NCBI GenBank assembly: GCA_021200565.1
Contig: JAJQGJ010000006.1
Span: 104,270-168,269, forward strand
Direction of reading: 5' to 3'
DNA: 64,000 nucleotides
Source: Oscillospiraceae bacterium
Lineage (GTDB): Bacteria; Bacillota; Clostridia; Oscillospirales; Ruminococcaceae
The notes beneath the pieces are model-generated. The model was not told the DNA's origin and searched no databases. It was given only the letters and a program-made list of their open reading frames with translations. Of the stretch, positions 44,644-53,998 are shown one piece after another; position 1 is the stretch's first letter, and each line of letters starts with the position of its first letter. The translations under genes and the position numbers were made by a program.

Positions 44644-45615
44644 TCAGAGATTGCCGCTGACGATTTCACTTACCTGCAGTGAAGAAATAGTATAGCTGAT
44701 CCCGGAACCCGTGACCGTGCAGGTCATTATCTTTTCCGGTGAGCTTTCCCTTGTAGTCCACTCGTTTATAGGCATGTAATAAGCAATCTGAATCGTATAT
44801 CCGCCATCTGTTGCCTCAATATCTTGAATCACTCCATAATACGCCATCGAACGTGGGCTGACTGGAATTGAGTACATGCCGGTATTTTCATTGTATTCAA
44901 AGCTGAGCTCTTCGTCGCCGACGGTTCCGTGAGTGTAACTGAGTCCGGAGCCGAAAAGCTTTATGATCCTCGAATCAATTTCAAAGTAGGAAATCAAATA
45001 GTAGCCGTTCTCTGAAGTATAGGTCGCTGATGGATTCAGGATGACATCCCAGCATGCAGCAGTGATAATAACATCCTGGTTAAGAAGCGACGTACTCTCG
45101 AACGATGGAACATCCGCCGCAGTAAGAGGAAGTACAAGCCTCTCTAAAGAACTAATTAGCGCTGAGTTATCATTCTTCGACTCGACATATTCCTGATAAT
45201 CGATAATAGCAGTGACTATGCCGAATATAGCAAACCCGAGAACAACCAAGCCGAAGACTGCTGTCAGAATCTGTGAAAGGCTGATGTTGACACTTGGAGC
45301 CTCATCCGAATCCTCCGATACACCGAGGCTTTCAGAATCTTCATCCAGGGCATCGTCGAGAATTTCCTTCACCTGTTCGTCGAGCTCTTTTCGCTCTTTC
45401 TCAGCAGTTTCGGAAATCTCTTTCAGCTTCTTCTTTCGCTTGGCTTTCTTGCTGTCAGACTGCCGGAATTCCTGAGAAGTCTTGGAAGGCATTTCGCTTT
45501 GAATATCCTCAATAATTCCAGCAGCATCTGCAAGACGGGTCAAATCATCAGAAGCAGCCTGACTATCGGTTCTTTCTATAGTATTTTCAATTTTGTTTTC
45601 AGTATCTGTACCCAT
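44644..45615 (-). CDS. Unknown single-pass membrane protein
   Basis: The 323-residue protein has a charged cytoplasmic N-terminus of about 110 residues with a Lys/Glu-rich coiled-coil segment (KKAKRKKKLKEISE, EKERKELDEQVKEIL), one membrane helix (about 112-138), and an outward C-terminal domain of about 180 residues with aromatic beta-strands (YYLISYFEID, YTIQIAYYMPINEW). I do not recognise the family. GAGG lies 6-8 bases before ATG 45615, in the 17-base gap after proA, so it is the last gene of the proline operon, possibly by chance. Confidence 0.7.
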   Translation of the reverse strand: MGTDTENKIENTIERTDSQAASDDLTRLADAAGIIEDIQSEMPSKTSQEFRQSDSKKAKRKKKLKEISETAEKERKELDEQVKEILDDALDEDSESLGVSEDSDEAPSVNISLSQILTAVFGLVVLGFAIFGIVTAIIDYQEYVESKNDNSALISSLERLVLPLTAADVPSFESTSLLNQDVIITAACWDVILNPSATYTSENGYYLISYFEIDSRIIKLFGSGLSYTHGTVGDEELSFEYNENTGMYSIPVSPRSMAYYGVIQDIEATDGGYTIQIAYYMPINEWTTRESSPEKIMTCTVTGSGISYTISSLQVSEIVSGNL

Positions 45616-45632
45616 AATCTAACCTCAGTGAT

Positions 45633-46880
45633 CTATCTTATCTGTCCGTTTCCAGTTATGACGTACTTGTATGTTGTCATCTCACGAAGCCCCATAGGTC
45701 CTCTTGCGTGAAGCTTCTGGGTTGAGATTCCTATTTCCGCTCCGAGACCGAATTCATAGCCGTCTGTAAATCTTGTAGAAGCGTTGACATAGACAGCAGC
45801 GGCATCAATTCTCTTCTGGAATTCCTCTGCAGCAGCTATGCTTTCGGTTACAATACATTCAGAATGACCGGAGGAGTATTTCTGTATATGCTCGATAGCA
45901 TCATAGATGTTGTCTACAACCTTGACGGCGAGAATATAATCTAAGAATTCCTTCTCATAATCCTCTTCAGTTGCAGTAACAACCGATTTTCCTAAAATCA
46001 TCTTTGTAAGCTCGCAGCCTCTGAGCTCAACCTTAGATTTATCCAGTCTCTTCTTGAGCGCAGGAAGGAAATCCTCTGCAATGTCCTTGTGAACCAGCAG
46101 CGTTTCTGCAGCGTTGCAGACAGACGGACGAGACGTTTTGGCGTTGTCCACAATGTCAATCGCCATCGGAATGCTTGCCGAAGAATCGACGTAGATGTGG
46201 CAGTTTCCTGTGCCAGTCTGAATGACAGGAACAGTAGCATTCTGAACCACGGCGTTTATAAGCCCTGCGCCACCTCTTGGGATGAGCAAATCTATAACGC
46301 CGTTAGCTTTCATCATCTGCTCGGCAGAATGCCTGGTAACGTCCTCAACAAGCTGCACAGAGTCTATGGGAAGCCCAGCCTCCTTAACTGCATCACGCAT
46401 AATCATCGTGAGAATAGTATTTGTATATATTGCTTCCTTGCCGCCTCTTAAGATAACTGTATTTCCGCTCTTGAGGCATAAAACTCCGGCATCAACAGTT
46501 ACATTTGGTCTTGATTCATATATGATTCCGATAACGCCCATCGGAACGCTTATCTTTGTTATCTTAAGCCCGTTCGGTCTAATTTCTCCGCCTTCAACAA
46601 TTCCGACAGGGTCTGGCAGAGCAGCAACCTTTCTGACGCCGTCCGCCATATCAAGAATACGCTTTTCGTTAAGATACAGCCGGTCGGTCATTGTATCGCT
46701 CATTCCGGCTTTTTCGGCGGTCTTTACGTCAATTCTGTTCTGCTCCAGGATGTCACGTTTGTGCTTTTCCAGTGAATCTGCGATAAGTATAAGAGCGGAA
46801 TTTCTCAAGTCTACTGAAGAGCATGAAAGCTCTTTTTTAGCTTCTACAGCGTTCAAGCCAATGGTTTCAAAATCAGTCAT
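45633..46880 (-). CDS. proA: Gamma-glutamyl phosphate reductase
   Basis: The 415-residue NADPH enzyme makes glutamate 5-semialdehyde, the second step of proline synthesis. It has the catalytic cysteine in TSRPSVCNAAETLL, ESRPNVTVDA, and the C-terminal FGLGAEIGISTQKLHARGPM. ATG 46880 is preferred over an upstream GTG at 46889, because AAGGAG (the last two codons of proB) stands 8 bases before it. It follows proB by 5 bases. Confidence 0.97.
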   Translation of the reverse strand: MTDFETIGLNAVEAKKELSCSSVDLRNSALILIADSLEKHKRDILEQNRIDVKTAEKAGMSDTMTDRLYLNEKRILDMADGVRKVAALPDPVGIVEGGEIRPNGLKITKISVPMGVIGIIYESRPNVTVDAGVLCLKSGNTVILRGGKEAIYTNTILTMIMRDAVKEAGLPIDSVQLVEDVTRHSAEQMMKANGVIDLLIPRGGAGLINAVVQNATVPVIQTGTGNCHIYVDSSASIPMAIDIVDNAKTSRPSVCNAAETLLVHKDIAEDFLPALKKRLDKSKVELRGCELTKMILGKSVVTATEEDYEKEFLDYILAVKVVDNIYDAIEHIQKYSSGHSECIVTESIAAAEEFQKRIDAAAVYVNASTRFTDGYEFGLGAEIGISTQKLHARGPMGLREMTTYKYVITGNGQIR

Positions 46881-46885
46881 TGATT

Positions 46886-47674
46886 TCACTCCTTATCCGT
46901 CGTGAACAGCGTACCGATTTTCTTTCCGTCAAATACATCGTAAAGGTTGGTCGGACGCTTGCCGTTTATAATCATCATATCTACATTTTCGCTGAGCGCA
47001 ATCTTTGCTGCTCTTAATTTCGTTGCCATTCCGCCAGTACCGAGCCCGGAAGCTGAGCCTCCTGCTATTTCAAGAAGCTCATCAGAAATCTCAGTAATCT
47101 TGGAGATAAGCTTTGCGTTGTGATTAATTTTCGGGTCGCATTCATAGAGCCCGTCAATATCAGACATAATTATGAGAGTATCAGCATTTGTAATCACAGC
47201 GACGATGGCAGCAAGAGTATCATTCTCGCCAACCTCGAGCTCTAATTCGTCTATAGCCACAACGTCGTTTTCATTCACAATCGGGATAGCTCCGAATTCG
47301 ATGAGCCTGCCAAGAGAGTTTATGACATTCTCTTTTCGTTCGTCAGTCAGAACAAATTTAGTGAGGAGAACCTGTGCAGCAATAATGCCATATTCATTGA
47401 ATTGCTTTTCGTAAATATTCATTAGCTCACACTGACCGACAGCAGCACAAGCCTGCTTTGTCGGTGTGTCCTTTGGTCTTTCCTTCAAGCCAAGCCTTGC
47501 CGCTCCCAAACCTATGGCTCCCGATGTAACGAGAACTATGTCGACGCCGGAATTCTTAATATCCGAAATGACCTTTACAAGCTCTTCAACATGCCGGATG
47601 TTGAGCTGACCGGATGGATGGGTGAGTGTGGAGGTACCAACCTTTATAACAACTCTTTTGAGTTTATCTGACAT
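46886..47674 (-). CDS. proB: Glutamate 5-kinase
   Basis: The 262-residue enzyme phosphorylates glutamate to start proline synthesis. It shows VVIKVGTSTLTHPSG, VTSGAIGLG, NENDVVA, and GTGGMATKLRAA. It lacks the C-terminal PUA domain of longer ProB proteins, as usual for the short Firmicutes type. It lies 24 bases downstream of the dehydrogenase gene with a modest AAAGG site. Confidence 0.96.
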   Translation of the reverse strand: MSDKLKRVVIKVGTSTLTHPSGQLNIRHVEELVKVISDIKNSGVDIVLVTSGAIGLGAARLGLKERPKDTPTKQACAAVGQCELMNIYEKQFNEYGIIAAQVLLTKFVLTDERKENVINSLGRLIEFGAIPIVNENDVVAIDELELEVGENDTLAAIVAVITNADTLIIMSDIDGLYECDPKINHNAKLISKITEISDELLEIAGGSASGLGTGGMATKLRAAKIALSENVDMMIINGKRPTNLYDVFDGKKIGTLFTTDKE

Positions 47675-47698
47675 TTTGAATCAAACCTTTACTTTAAA

Positions 47699-48655
47699 TT
47701 ATTCTGCGACGTTATTTATTGGACAACCGTTGAGATAAGCCTTTACATTGTCAGCAACAAGCCCGATAAGTCTTGTTCTTGTTTCAATCGGTGCCCATGC
47801 GACGTGTGGTGTAATCACACAGTTTGGAAGTCCCATAAGCGGACAGCCAGTAGACATAGGCTCCTCAGTCAGGACGTCTATGGCTGCTGCCGCAATTTTT
47901 CCACTCTGCAAAGCCTCGGCGAGGTCATTTTCATTGATTACGCCACCACGGGAGGTGTTGACAAGCATCGCAGTTGGCTTCATCAAAGATAGAGTTTCAG
48001 CATTTATCAGTTCCCTTGTTCCATCATTGAGAGGGCAGTGAAGCGTTACAATATCCGAATTTTTCAAAAGCTCCTTAAGGCTGCAAACAGTAATTTTACA
48101 GGGATTTTCAGGCGCAGTTCTAGTGTAAATGAGTACATTCATTCCAAAAGCTATAGCAATTCTAGCAACAGCTCTGCCTATAGAGCCATAGCCGATTATT
48201 CCGATAGTCTTGCCGGAAAGCTCATTCAACGGAATGTCGAAATGGGTGAAAAGCTTCGATTTACCCCAGCTGCCGCTTTGTACATAGCTGTTGTATTCAT
48301 GAATTTTCGAGAAGTGATGTAAAATCAGCGCCATTGTGTGCTGTGCAACAGCATTTGACGAATATCCAGGGACGTTCGCAACGACGCACCCGTGTTTTTT
48401 GGCAGCGCCAATATCGATATTGTTGTAGCCAGTCGCAAACAGACCGATAAATCTTAGATTATGGCACTGAGAGAATACTTCCTCAGTGATTCTGCATTTG
48501 TTTGTGAGAACTATTTCGGCATTTCCGATGTTACAAGAAATCTCATCCGGAGAAGTATAGCCATAAATTTTGGTATCTATAAGAGAAGAGAGAGGCTCGA
48601 GCGATACATCACCGCTTGTAACGGTGTCGGCATCTAAGATAACAGCTCTTGGCAC
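47699..48655 (-). CDS. D-2-hydroxyacid dehydrogenase (NAD-dependent)
   Basis: The 318-residue protein has the two-domain formate/glycerate dehydrogenase fold. The NAD loop is GIIGYGSIGRAVARI, and the catalytic triad is visible as Arg in VNTSRGG, Glu in LTEEP and His in ITPHVAWAP. It resembles glycerate (hydroxypyruvate) dehydrogenases; the true substrate cannot be told from sequence. GTG 48655 follows GGAGG by 8 bases. It lies in a minus-strand operon ahead of proB and proA. Confidence 0.9.
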   Translation of the reverse strand: MPRAVILDADTVTSGDVSLEPLSSLIDTKIYGYTSPDEISCNIGNAEIVLTNKCRITEEVFSQCHNLRFIGLFATGYNNIDIGAAKKHGCVVANVPGYSSNAVAQHTMALILHHFSKIHEYNSYVQSGSWGKSKLFTHFDIPLNELSGKTIGIIGYGSIGRAVARIAIAFGMNVLIYTRTAPENPCKITVCSLKELLKNSDIVTLHCPLNDGTRELINAETLSLMKPTAMLVNTSRGGVINENDLAEALQSGKIAAAAIDVLTEEPMSTGCPLMGLPNCVITPHVAWAPIETRTRLIGLVADNVKAYLNGCPINNVAE

Positions 48656-48672
48656 TTCAAAGCCTCCATTCG

Positions 48673-49107
48673 TCAGGGATTGTAGCCGTCAAATGCCTGA
48701 GAAATCACGTTGTCGTCGGCATCATTTCCAGCAAGCTTTGAGCGTTCGACCTTTACAGCTTGTTCTATATCCTTAAGGTCGTCTGCGTTACCACTGTCAC
48801 CACCCGATTCAGGATCATCACTTGCCTGATTCTTAGCGGCTTTTCTATCCTGAAGATAGAAAACAAATATAGCAACAAGCAGTATGACTTCACAAACGCC
48901 AACAACAGTAGCCGTTCTTGAATCACCATAAAACTGTAGGATAAGAGGTAAATCGCAGACGAAAAGCCATAGAAGGTCTCCGATTTTTCGCTTTCTCAGA
49001 TACAGAGCGAGAAAGACAACAGTCGCAATAATGCAAAAAATTATGTGCATATTTTTAGGAAGCGGTGCAAACCTTGATTGAAGTGCCGCAGTCAGAACTA
49101 CATTCAT
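48673..49107 (-). CDS. Small membrane protein of unknown function
   Basis: The 144-residue protein has about three membrane helices (near 20-38, 45-60 and 66-86) and a polar, Asp/Gly-rich C-terminal half. It has no recognised motif. AAAGGTGA precedes ATG 49107. It is the first gene of the operon that continues through the dehydrogenase, proB and proA. Confidence 0.72.
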   Translation of the reverse strand: MNVVLTAALQSRFAPLPKNMHIIFCIIATVVFLALYLRKRKIGDLLWLFVCDLPLILQFYGDSRTATVVGVCEVILLVAIFVFYLQDRKAAKNQASDDPESGGDSGNADDLKDIEQAVKVERSKLAGNDADDNVISQAFDGYNP

Positions 49108-49152
49108 GATAGAATCACCTTTCTATAGTAAAGAGTAATGCATATTTATTGT

Positions 49153-49181
49153 ATTATAGCATGAATAGCACGAAATTGCAA
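49153..49181 (-). promoter_or_regulatory. Promoter of the minus-strand proline operon
   Basis: Minus strand TTGCAA (49176-49181), 17 bases and TATAAT (49153-49158), 46 bases before ATG 49107. Confidence 0.8.
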
Positions 49182-49371
49182 TACAAGATATGCGTTTGTG
49201 GTGATAATCAACAAATTGAAATCCTTAAAAGCCAGAAAATTCTATTTCAAAATATTCTTTAAAATCATCCCCAACCTGTTGACATTTCTATATTTTCCTT
49301 GAAAGATCGTCGGCAATAACCGGTGATTTTTCTTTCTCAGGATAAATCAATGATTATCTCAGTATTTGTAA
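49182..49371. other. Intergenic AT-rich stretch with one weak hairpin
   Basis: No gene is supported between the divergent promoters of the proline operon and the GH30 gene. The only structure seen is ATCGTCGG/CCGGTGAT at 49306-49313 and 49320-49327 (two G-U pairs) followed by five T residues; no transcript that it would end is evident. Confidence 0.5.
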
Positions 49372-49401
49372 TTGACTTGGGTAGCTTTTGTATGATAAAA
49401 T
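49372..49401 (+). promoter_or_regulatory. Promoter of the GH30 gene
   Basis: TTGACT (49372-49377), 18 bases and TAAAAT (49396-49401), with GA before the -10. Confidence 0.6.
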
Positions 49402-49433
49402 AACTGTAGAATAGAAATTCCGGAGGGGATATA

Positions 49434-51035
49434 ATGCGAATAATATCGAAAGTAATTTCACTTTTACTGTCTATAGTATTGTCGTTGTCAGCATTCTGCA
49501 TAGAAGTCTTTGCAGACACTACTGTCACGATAGACATGGATTCAACCTATCAGACGATTGACGGCTTCGGTGCATCCTATACATGGTATGGCGACTGGCT
49601 CACAACCAATGTGAACGCTGAAAAAGGCTATGACTGGATTTTCTGCGATGCAGAATTCAATATCCTAAGGTTCAGAGATCTGAATCACGTAGGCGACGAA
49701 TACCAGAATGCTCTTGATGGCTATCAGGCGTATTATTCCTACTATTCTGCAGCGGTCAAGCGTGGAATTGAGCCGATAGTTCTTGTCACGAGCTGGGGAC
49801 AGTATGACAGAGATCTCGACTTCGTAGCATTTACTGAGCTTGACGATAACGGCTACACTTACTATACTCTTGCCAAAGACGAAAATGGAGAGTATATGTA
49901 TGACGAACTTGCACAGTTCTGTGTAGAATCGGTCCAGCTATTCTTTGATGCCGGAATCCCAGTTGATTACTTCTCGATCTCCAATGAAACTGAGCTTCAA
50001 GGCTTACAGATAGACGAAAATGGTAACGCAAGAGATGAAGCTGGCTTCTATTTTGGAGCAGAAGAAGATGAATATCATTGCGCCTACTGGAAAGCTCATC
50101 TTGCCGTGTATGAAGCGTTTCAGGAAGCGTTCGGAGAATACGCTCCGAGCATTACCGGTGCTGAAGTTATGGCGGATACAGCGTCAAGACTTGAAGCGTA
50201 TATTACGCCTCTTATCGAAAATGGCGGAGCCGATACATTCGAAGTCATAGCTCATCATCTATACGGAAGTGAAAATACCAAGTCATCATATTCTGCTGTA
50301 GCTAATCTTTACTATGGCGACTATATTCTCTGGCAGACAGAATGGTACAGAAACGAATACATAGAGCATGCCGAAAAGATGGCAAATGAGTTTATCTATG
50401 AAGGCGTCAGCGCATATCTCTACTGGAACGGCGTATGGATTGCGGACACCGGGAACTGCCTCATCGAGATTGACAGCTCGAGCGAATCGGCAAACATTTC
50501 GAGAAACGGCAATCACTACATTATGATGCACTTCTCGAAGTACGTCAAAAACGGCTATAAGCGTGTCGACGTCGAAAATGATTCCGGCTATGCAATAGTT
50601 GCTTTCAAGGCTCCTGATGACTCAAGGCTTGTAATCATAGTTGTCAACAATACAGATGAAGACGATGAGATCGTATTCGACTTAGGCGATGTCACCATCA
50701 ACAATTCTTTTGGCTACCAGACTGTGGGAAATGAAAACCGATTCAAGTATTCCTACTGGAACGAGGTTTCCTATTCAAAGATGAGAAACTACATTCCAGC
50801 GCTGAGTGTTACTACATTCGTTATTGATATGCCTGCAAATGAGGATTACGTTGAAATTGCCGAAGATAAGACGGTAAATCCGTTTGTAAAAACGCCGTCA
50901 GACTCAGACGTTGACGTTCTGTCTATAGCGCTGATTGTCTTGGCAGTGATTTTTGTAGTTGTAATAGCTATAGTTGTTATAGTTCCTACCAGAAAAAAGA
51001 AAACAGTCAGTGAAGAGAATAATACTGAGGTATAG
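49434..51035 (+). CDS. GH30-type glycoside hydrolase, secreted and C-terminally membrane-anchored
   Basis: The 533-residue protein has a signal peptide (about 1-27), a (beta/alpha)8 barrel and side beta domain typical of GH30, and a C-terminal membrane helix (about 500-522) followed by basic residues. The acid/base glutamate is Glu185 in FSISNETEL and the nucleophile Glu303 in LWQTEWYRN; both match the family. GH30 members include endo-xylanases, glucuronoxylanases and beta-glucanases; which applies here cannot be told. The enzyme would work on the outer face of the cell, complementing the internal GH39 and GH3 enzymes. GGAGGGG precedes the ATG. Confidence 0.85.
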   Translation: MRIISKVISLLLSIVLSLSAFCIEVFADTTVTIDMDSTYQTIDGFGASYTWYGDWLTTNVNAEKGYDWIFCDAEFNILRFRDLNHVGDEYQNALDGYQAYYSYYSAAVKRGIEPIVLVTSWGQYDRDLDFVAFTELDDNGYTYYTLAKDENGEYMYDELAQFCVESVQLFFDAGIPVDYFSISNETELQGLQIDENGNARDEAGFYFGAEEDEYHCAYWKAHLAVYEAFQEAFGEYAPSITGAEVMADTASRLEAYITPLIENGGADTFEVIAHHLYGSENTKSSYSAVANLYYGDYILWQTEWYRNEYIEHAEKMANEFIYEGVSAYLYWNGVWIADTGNCLIEIDSSSESANISRNGNHYIMMHFSKYVKNGYKRVDVENDSGYAIVAFKAPDDSRLVIIVVNNTDEDDEIVFDLGDVTINNSFGYQTVGNENRFKYSYWNEVSYSKMRNYIPALSVTTFVIDMPANEDYVEIAEDKTVNPFVKTPSDSDVDVLSIALIVLAVIFVVVIAIVVIVPTRKKKTVSEENNTEV

Positions 51036-51040
51036 CCTTC

Positions 51041-51074
51041 AATCAGCCGCTGTAAAATTGCGGCTGATTTTTTT
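51041..51074 (+). terminator. Terminator after the GH30 gene
   Basis: AATCAGCCGC (51041-51050) pairs with GCGGCTGATT (51060-51069), followed by a long T-tract. Confidence 0.93.
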
Positions 51075-51168
51075 GAAAAATTTTTTTGGAGTATGCAATA
51101 ATCGGAGGGCTTAATGTGTATTAGTAGTTGAGATGTGAAAACAGCCGCCAAGCGGCATCCTTCAATTA

Positions 51169-51190
51169 TTAAGATTTCATTAAGATTTCC
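51169..51190 (+). repeat. 11-bp tandem direct repeat, candidate response-regulator box
   Basis: TTAAGATTTCA (51169-51179) and TTAAGATTTCC (51180-51190) repeat with an exact 11-base period, ending 9 bases before the -35 of the next promoter. OmpR/PhoB-type regulators bind such tandem repeats one helical turn apart. Position and period fit an activator; the regulator is not in this window. Confidence 0.6.
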
Positions 51191-51199
51191 TTGTGAATC

Positions 51200-51228
51200 T
51201 TGAAATGTATTGGAAATTAACCTATAAT
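51200..51228 (+). promoter_or_regulatory. Promoter of the first MacB-type ABC operon
   Basis: TTGAAA (51200-51205), 17 bases and TATAAT (51223-51228), with the direct repeat just upstream. Confidence 0.8.
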
Positions 51229-51263
51229 ATAAGACAGTTCAGTAAGAAAGGGTGGCAGAATGG

Positions 51264-52070
51264 ATGAATGAAGAAACCGTTATCCCAGGAGCGGGTAATA
51301 TAGATCAGGTTACAAATAAGAATCCCGCAATCATTATAGACAACCTTTCAAAAGTCTTCGTAATCGGAAAAGAAAAAGTAAGAGCTTTATATAATGTGAA
51401 TCTCACAATCTACGAAGATGAAATAGTTTGTCTTCTGGGAACGTCAGGTTCCGGAAAATCGACGCTTTTAAATCTTATGGCAGGGCTAGAGAAGCCGACA
51501 AAAGGCTCCGTTACGATTTTCGGCGAACGGGTTGACAAGATGAGCGAGCGCAAGCTTGCAGTTTTCCGGCAAAAGAACATGGGATTTGTGTTCCAGTCGT
51601 ATAACCTTTTGCCGACTCAGAATGCCATCGACAATGTAAGCATGCCATTAGCGTTTGCAGGCGTCAAGCGAAAGGTCAGAACAAAGCAAGCAAAAGAAAT
51701 CCTAAGGCTTGTAGGTCTCGGAAAGCGAATGAAGCACAAACCGACTCAGATGTCAGGCGGTCAGCAACAGCGAGTAGGAATTGCGAGGGCTTTTGTGGCA
51801 AAACCGAAGATAGTTTTTGCTGACGAGCCGACAGGAAACCTCGACACAAGAACCACCATTGAGGTAATGGAAATGATGGTCTCCATGTCAAGGGAGAATC
51901 ACCAGACCTTAGTTATAGTAACCCACGACGTCGAGATTGCGGCATATGCCGATAAAATTTACCACATTACCGACGGAGTAATTTCCGCCGTTGAAGATAA
52001 TCGTTCAAAGCAGATTGCAGTAGGTTCTACGGAAGCCTCTGATATAATCAAGGCCGCCGAGTCAATATAG
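51264..52070 (+). CDS. ABC transporter ATP-binding protein (MacB/LolD class)
   Basis: The 268-residue ATPase has Walker A GTSGSGKST, Q-loop VFQSYNLLPTQNA, signature MSGGQQQRVGIARA, Walker B IVFADEPTGNLD and switch His VTHDVE. The VFQSYNLLP and DEPTGNLD forms mark the MacB/LolD/FtsE group, which drives mechanotransmission through an FtsX-type permease and not classic transport. An N-terminal extension of about 25 residues precedes the domain. ATG 51264 follows AAAGGGTGG by 8 bases. A surface protein and an FtsX-like permease follow in the same operon. Confidence 0.93.
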   Translation: MNEETVIPGAGNIDQVTNKNPAIIIDNLSKVFVIGKEKVRALYNVNLTIYEDEIVCLLGTSGSGKSTLLNLMAGLEKPTKGSVTIFGERVDKMSERKLAVFRQKNMGFVFQSYNLLPTQNAIDNVSMPLAFAGVKRKVRTKQAKEILRLVGLGKRMKHKPTQMSGGQQQRVGIARAFVAKPKIVFADEPTGNLDTRTTIEVMEMMVSMSRENHQTLVIVTHDVEIAAYADKIYHITDGVISAVEDNRSKQIAVGSTEASDIIKAAESI

Positions 52071-52094
52071 TAAGCAAAGAAAGGACATCATATC

Positions 52095-53963
52095 ATGAAA
52101 AAGATATTAAGCATCATGCTCAGCCTTTTACTCGTTATGAGTATTCTTCCTCTAGGAATTTTTGCAGATGAAGAGGGTGGGGAATCAAACACCACAACCA
52201 GCAACACTCCCACAATAACCACTTCCTATGGTGTGACTATCCAGAATCCAACGGTCAGCACCCAGACAATCAACGCTGGCGACACATTCACAATAGGATT
52301 CACTCTTTCGAGCAATTCCACTGTGAATTATGAGTATACATATGGCTCATACAACTACGCCACCTGGGATTCAACCGCCCAGACAACAGCATCAATCTCC
52401 GGCTCCGGCTTCAGCTTCTCCGGATACCTTGCCGAGCAGGAGCTTCACAGCGGCTATAACACAGTCACAGTTCTTTCAGACAGCTCACTCGAAACCGGAA
52501 GGTATCAGCTGACTCTGACAGTAACCTGCACTTCAACATCCGGTTCTGTCGTCTCCGATTCAAGAACCTTCAATATCGATGTTGAGTCTTCCGAGGTAAC
52601 CCTTGATGAAGAGAATGACGCTCCGAGCTTCACTATGACAGGCGCATCCATCCCTGAGGGCAAAGGCAAGTCGAATCTATCGACGAAACTCACCTTGAGC
52701 TTTGAAAACGATACCGGCTACACAGCAAATAACGTCAAAGTCGTTCTTTCCAATCTTGGCGGTCTCGTTCTCAACACCTATACCGACACTGTCGATTGCG
52801 GAACAGTCGTTGGCGGCGAGTCTATAACTGCAACCTTCCCGGTAGTATTTCCTGAGTATCCAACAGCTCAGCACACGCTGCAGGCGACGGTAAACTACAC
52901 AGATAACAGCGGTAACGAGCACACGGAAACGTTCAATATCTATCTGCGAGCCACTGAAAAGACCGATTCAACTGAAACTACAACTGAAAAATCCCTTGAG
53001 CCAAAGGTTATCGTCTCCGGTTACACTCTTGATGTTGACACAGTAGAATCCGGCGAGGAGTTCACACTCACATTCACACTCAGAAATACCAGCCACGACA
53101 AGGCTATCAAGAACATGACAGTCGACGTTGAAACTGCGAGCAGCAGCAATTCAACCACGAGCACCAATATCTTCTCAGCTATAGACGGCACCACTTCGTT
53201 CTACACAGAGGAAATTCCGACTGACGGTGAGATGGAATATTCAATCGCTCTTAAAACCAGTGCAACAGCCGGTGCGGGTACATATCCAATTACAATCAGA
53301 TATGACTTCGAATATGACAACGGCTCAAGCTATTCTGCAAGCAGCAACTCAATAACGATTAACTTACAGGTCTCTCAGGCTATCAAGTTTGAACTTATGG
53401 AATGGGAGCCTCCGACGGAGTGCTATGGCTCTCAGGGCTGCAGCATCTACTTCCAATTCTTCAATAAGTCGAAAACCGCAATGAGTAGCCTCACAATCGG
53501 AGTCAGCGGAGATTTCTACATGGCAACCGAATATTACGGCACCCTCAGCGCATCGAGCTATGACTATTTCAGCGGAATGATTTACCCGAATGATCCGGAT
53601 GCAGTAGGGGAGACAAAGACTGCAATCCTGACCTTCTCGTTTGAAGATGAATCGGGAGCCGAACACACTCTTGAATACGAATTTGACGTTCTCATCTGCG
53701 AGGAGCAGGAAACTACCTACTTTGATGATTCAAGCTATATGGATGATGACTACTACTTCGATGACGAATTCTCTGTAGATGCAAGTGGAGATAACATTTC
53801 AGATGGCACAGGATTGGGCTTACCTGTAAAGATTGCAATCGGCGTCGGAGCAGGTGTTATAGCGATAGTGATTATAGTTGTAGCAGTCGCAGTTATCAAC
53901 CATAAGAAAAAGAAGGCTCTTCTTGATGGTCTTGATGACGATGATGACGACGATGACGAATAA
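52095..53963 (+). CDS. Surface protein with Ig-like/CARDB-type domains and membrane anchor
   Basis: The 622-residue protein has a signal peptide (about 1-24), a Thr/Ser-rich linker, and about four beta-sandwich segments (near 45-165, 180-290, 305-430 and 435-560) with patterns such as NAGDTFTIGFTLSSNS and ESGEEFTLTFTLRNTS, as in COG1361/CARDB adhesion-like domains. A membrane helix follows (about 578-600), then four Lys and a final run of Asp residues inside the cell. It lies between the ATPase and the permease, where MacA-type adaptors often sit, so it may be an extracytoplasmic partner of the permease. Its ligand is unknown. Confidence 0.8.
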   Translation: MKKILSIMLSLLLVMSILPLGIFADEEGGESNTTTSNTPTITTSYGVTIQNPTVSTQTINAGDTFTIGFTLSSNSTVNYEYTYGSYNYATWDSTAQTTASISGSGFSFSGYLAEQELHSGYNTVTVLSDSSLETGRYQLTLTVTCTSTSGSVVSDSRTFNIDVESSEVTLDEENDAPSFTMTGASIPEGKGKSNLSTKLTLSFENDTGYTANNVKVVLSNLGGLVLNTYTDTVDCGTVVGGESITATFPVVFPEYPTAQHTLQATVNYTDNSGNEHTETFNIYLRATEKTDSTETTTEKSLEPKVIVSGYTLDVDTVESGEEFTLTFTLRNTSHDKAIKNMTVDVETASSSNSTTSTNIFSAIDGTTSFYTEEIPTDGEMEYSIALKTSATAGAGTYPITIRYDFEYDNGSSYSASSNSITINLQVSQAIKFELMEWEPPTECYGSQGCSIYFQFFNKSKTAMSSLTIGVSGDFYMATEYYGTLSASSYDYFSGMIYPNDPDAVGETKTAILTFSFEDESGAEHTLEYEFDVLICEEQETTYFDDSSYMDDDYYFDDEFSVDASGDNISDGTGLGLPVKIAIGVGAGVIAIVIIVVAVAVINHKKKKALLDGLDDDDDDDDE

Positions 53964-53998
53964 ATTCCGCTTTTCCCTATAAGGAGGGATGACTGATT

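Noticed and set aside
46282..46905. Open frame of 207 codons antisense to proA
   Set aside because: It lies opposite a well-conserved enzyme, has no ribosome site, and its product has no family-like pattern; it is a by-product of codon bias.
49279..49331. TTGACA at 49279 followed by a hairpin and T-tract, as a possible small RNA
   Set aside because: No acceptable -10 lies at proper distance, and the predicted start would fall inside the hairpin.
53930..53963. GATGAC-type repeat at the end of the surface protein gene as a microsatellite
   Set aside because: It is a short poly-Asp coding run in frame with the stop; no sign of slippage or frame loss.
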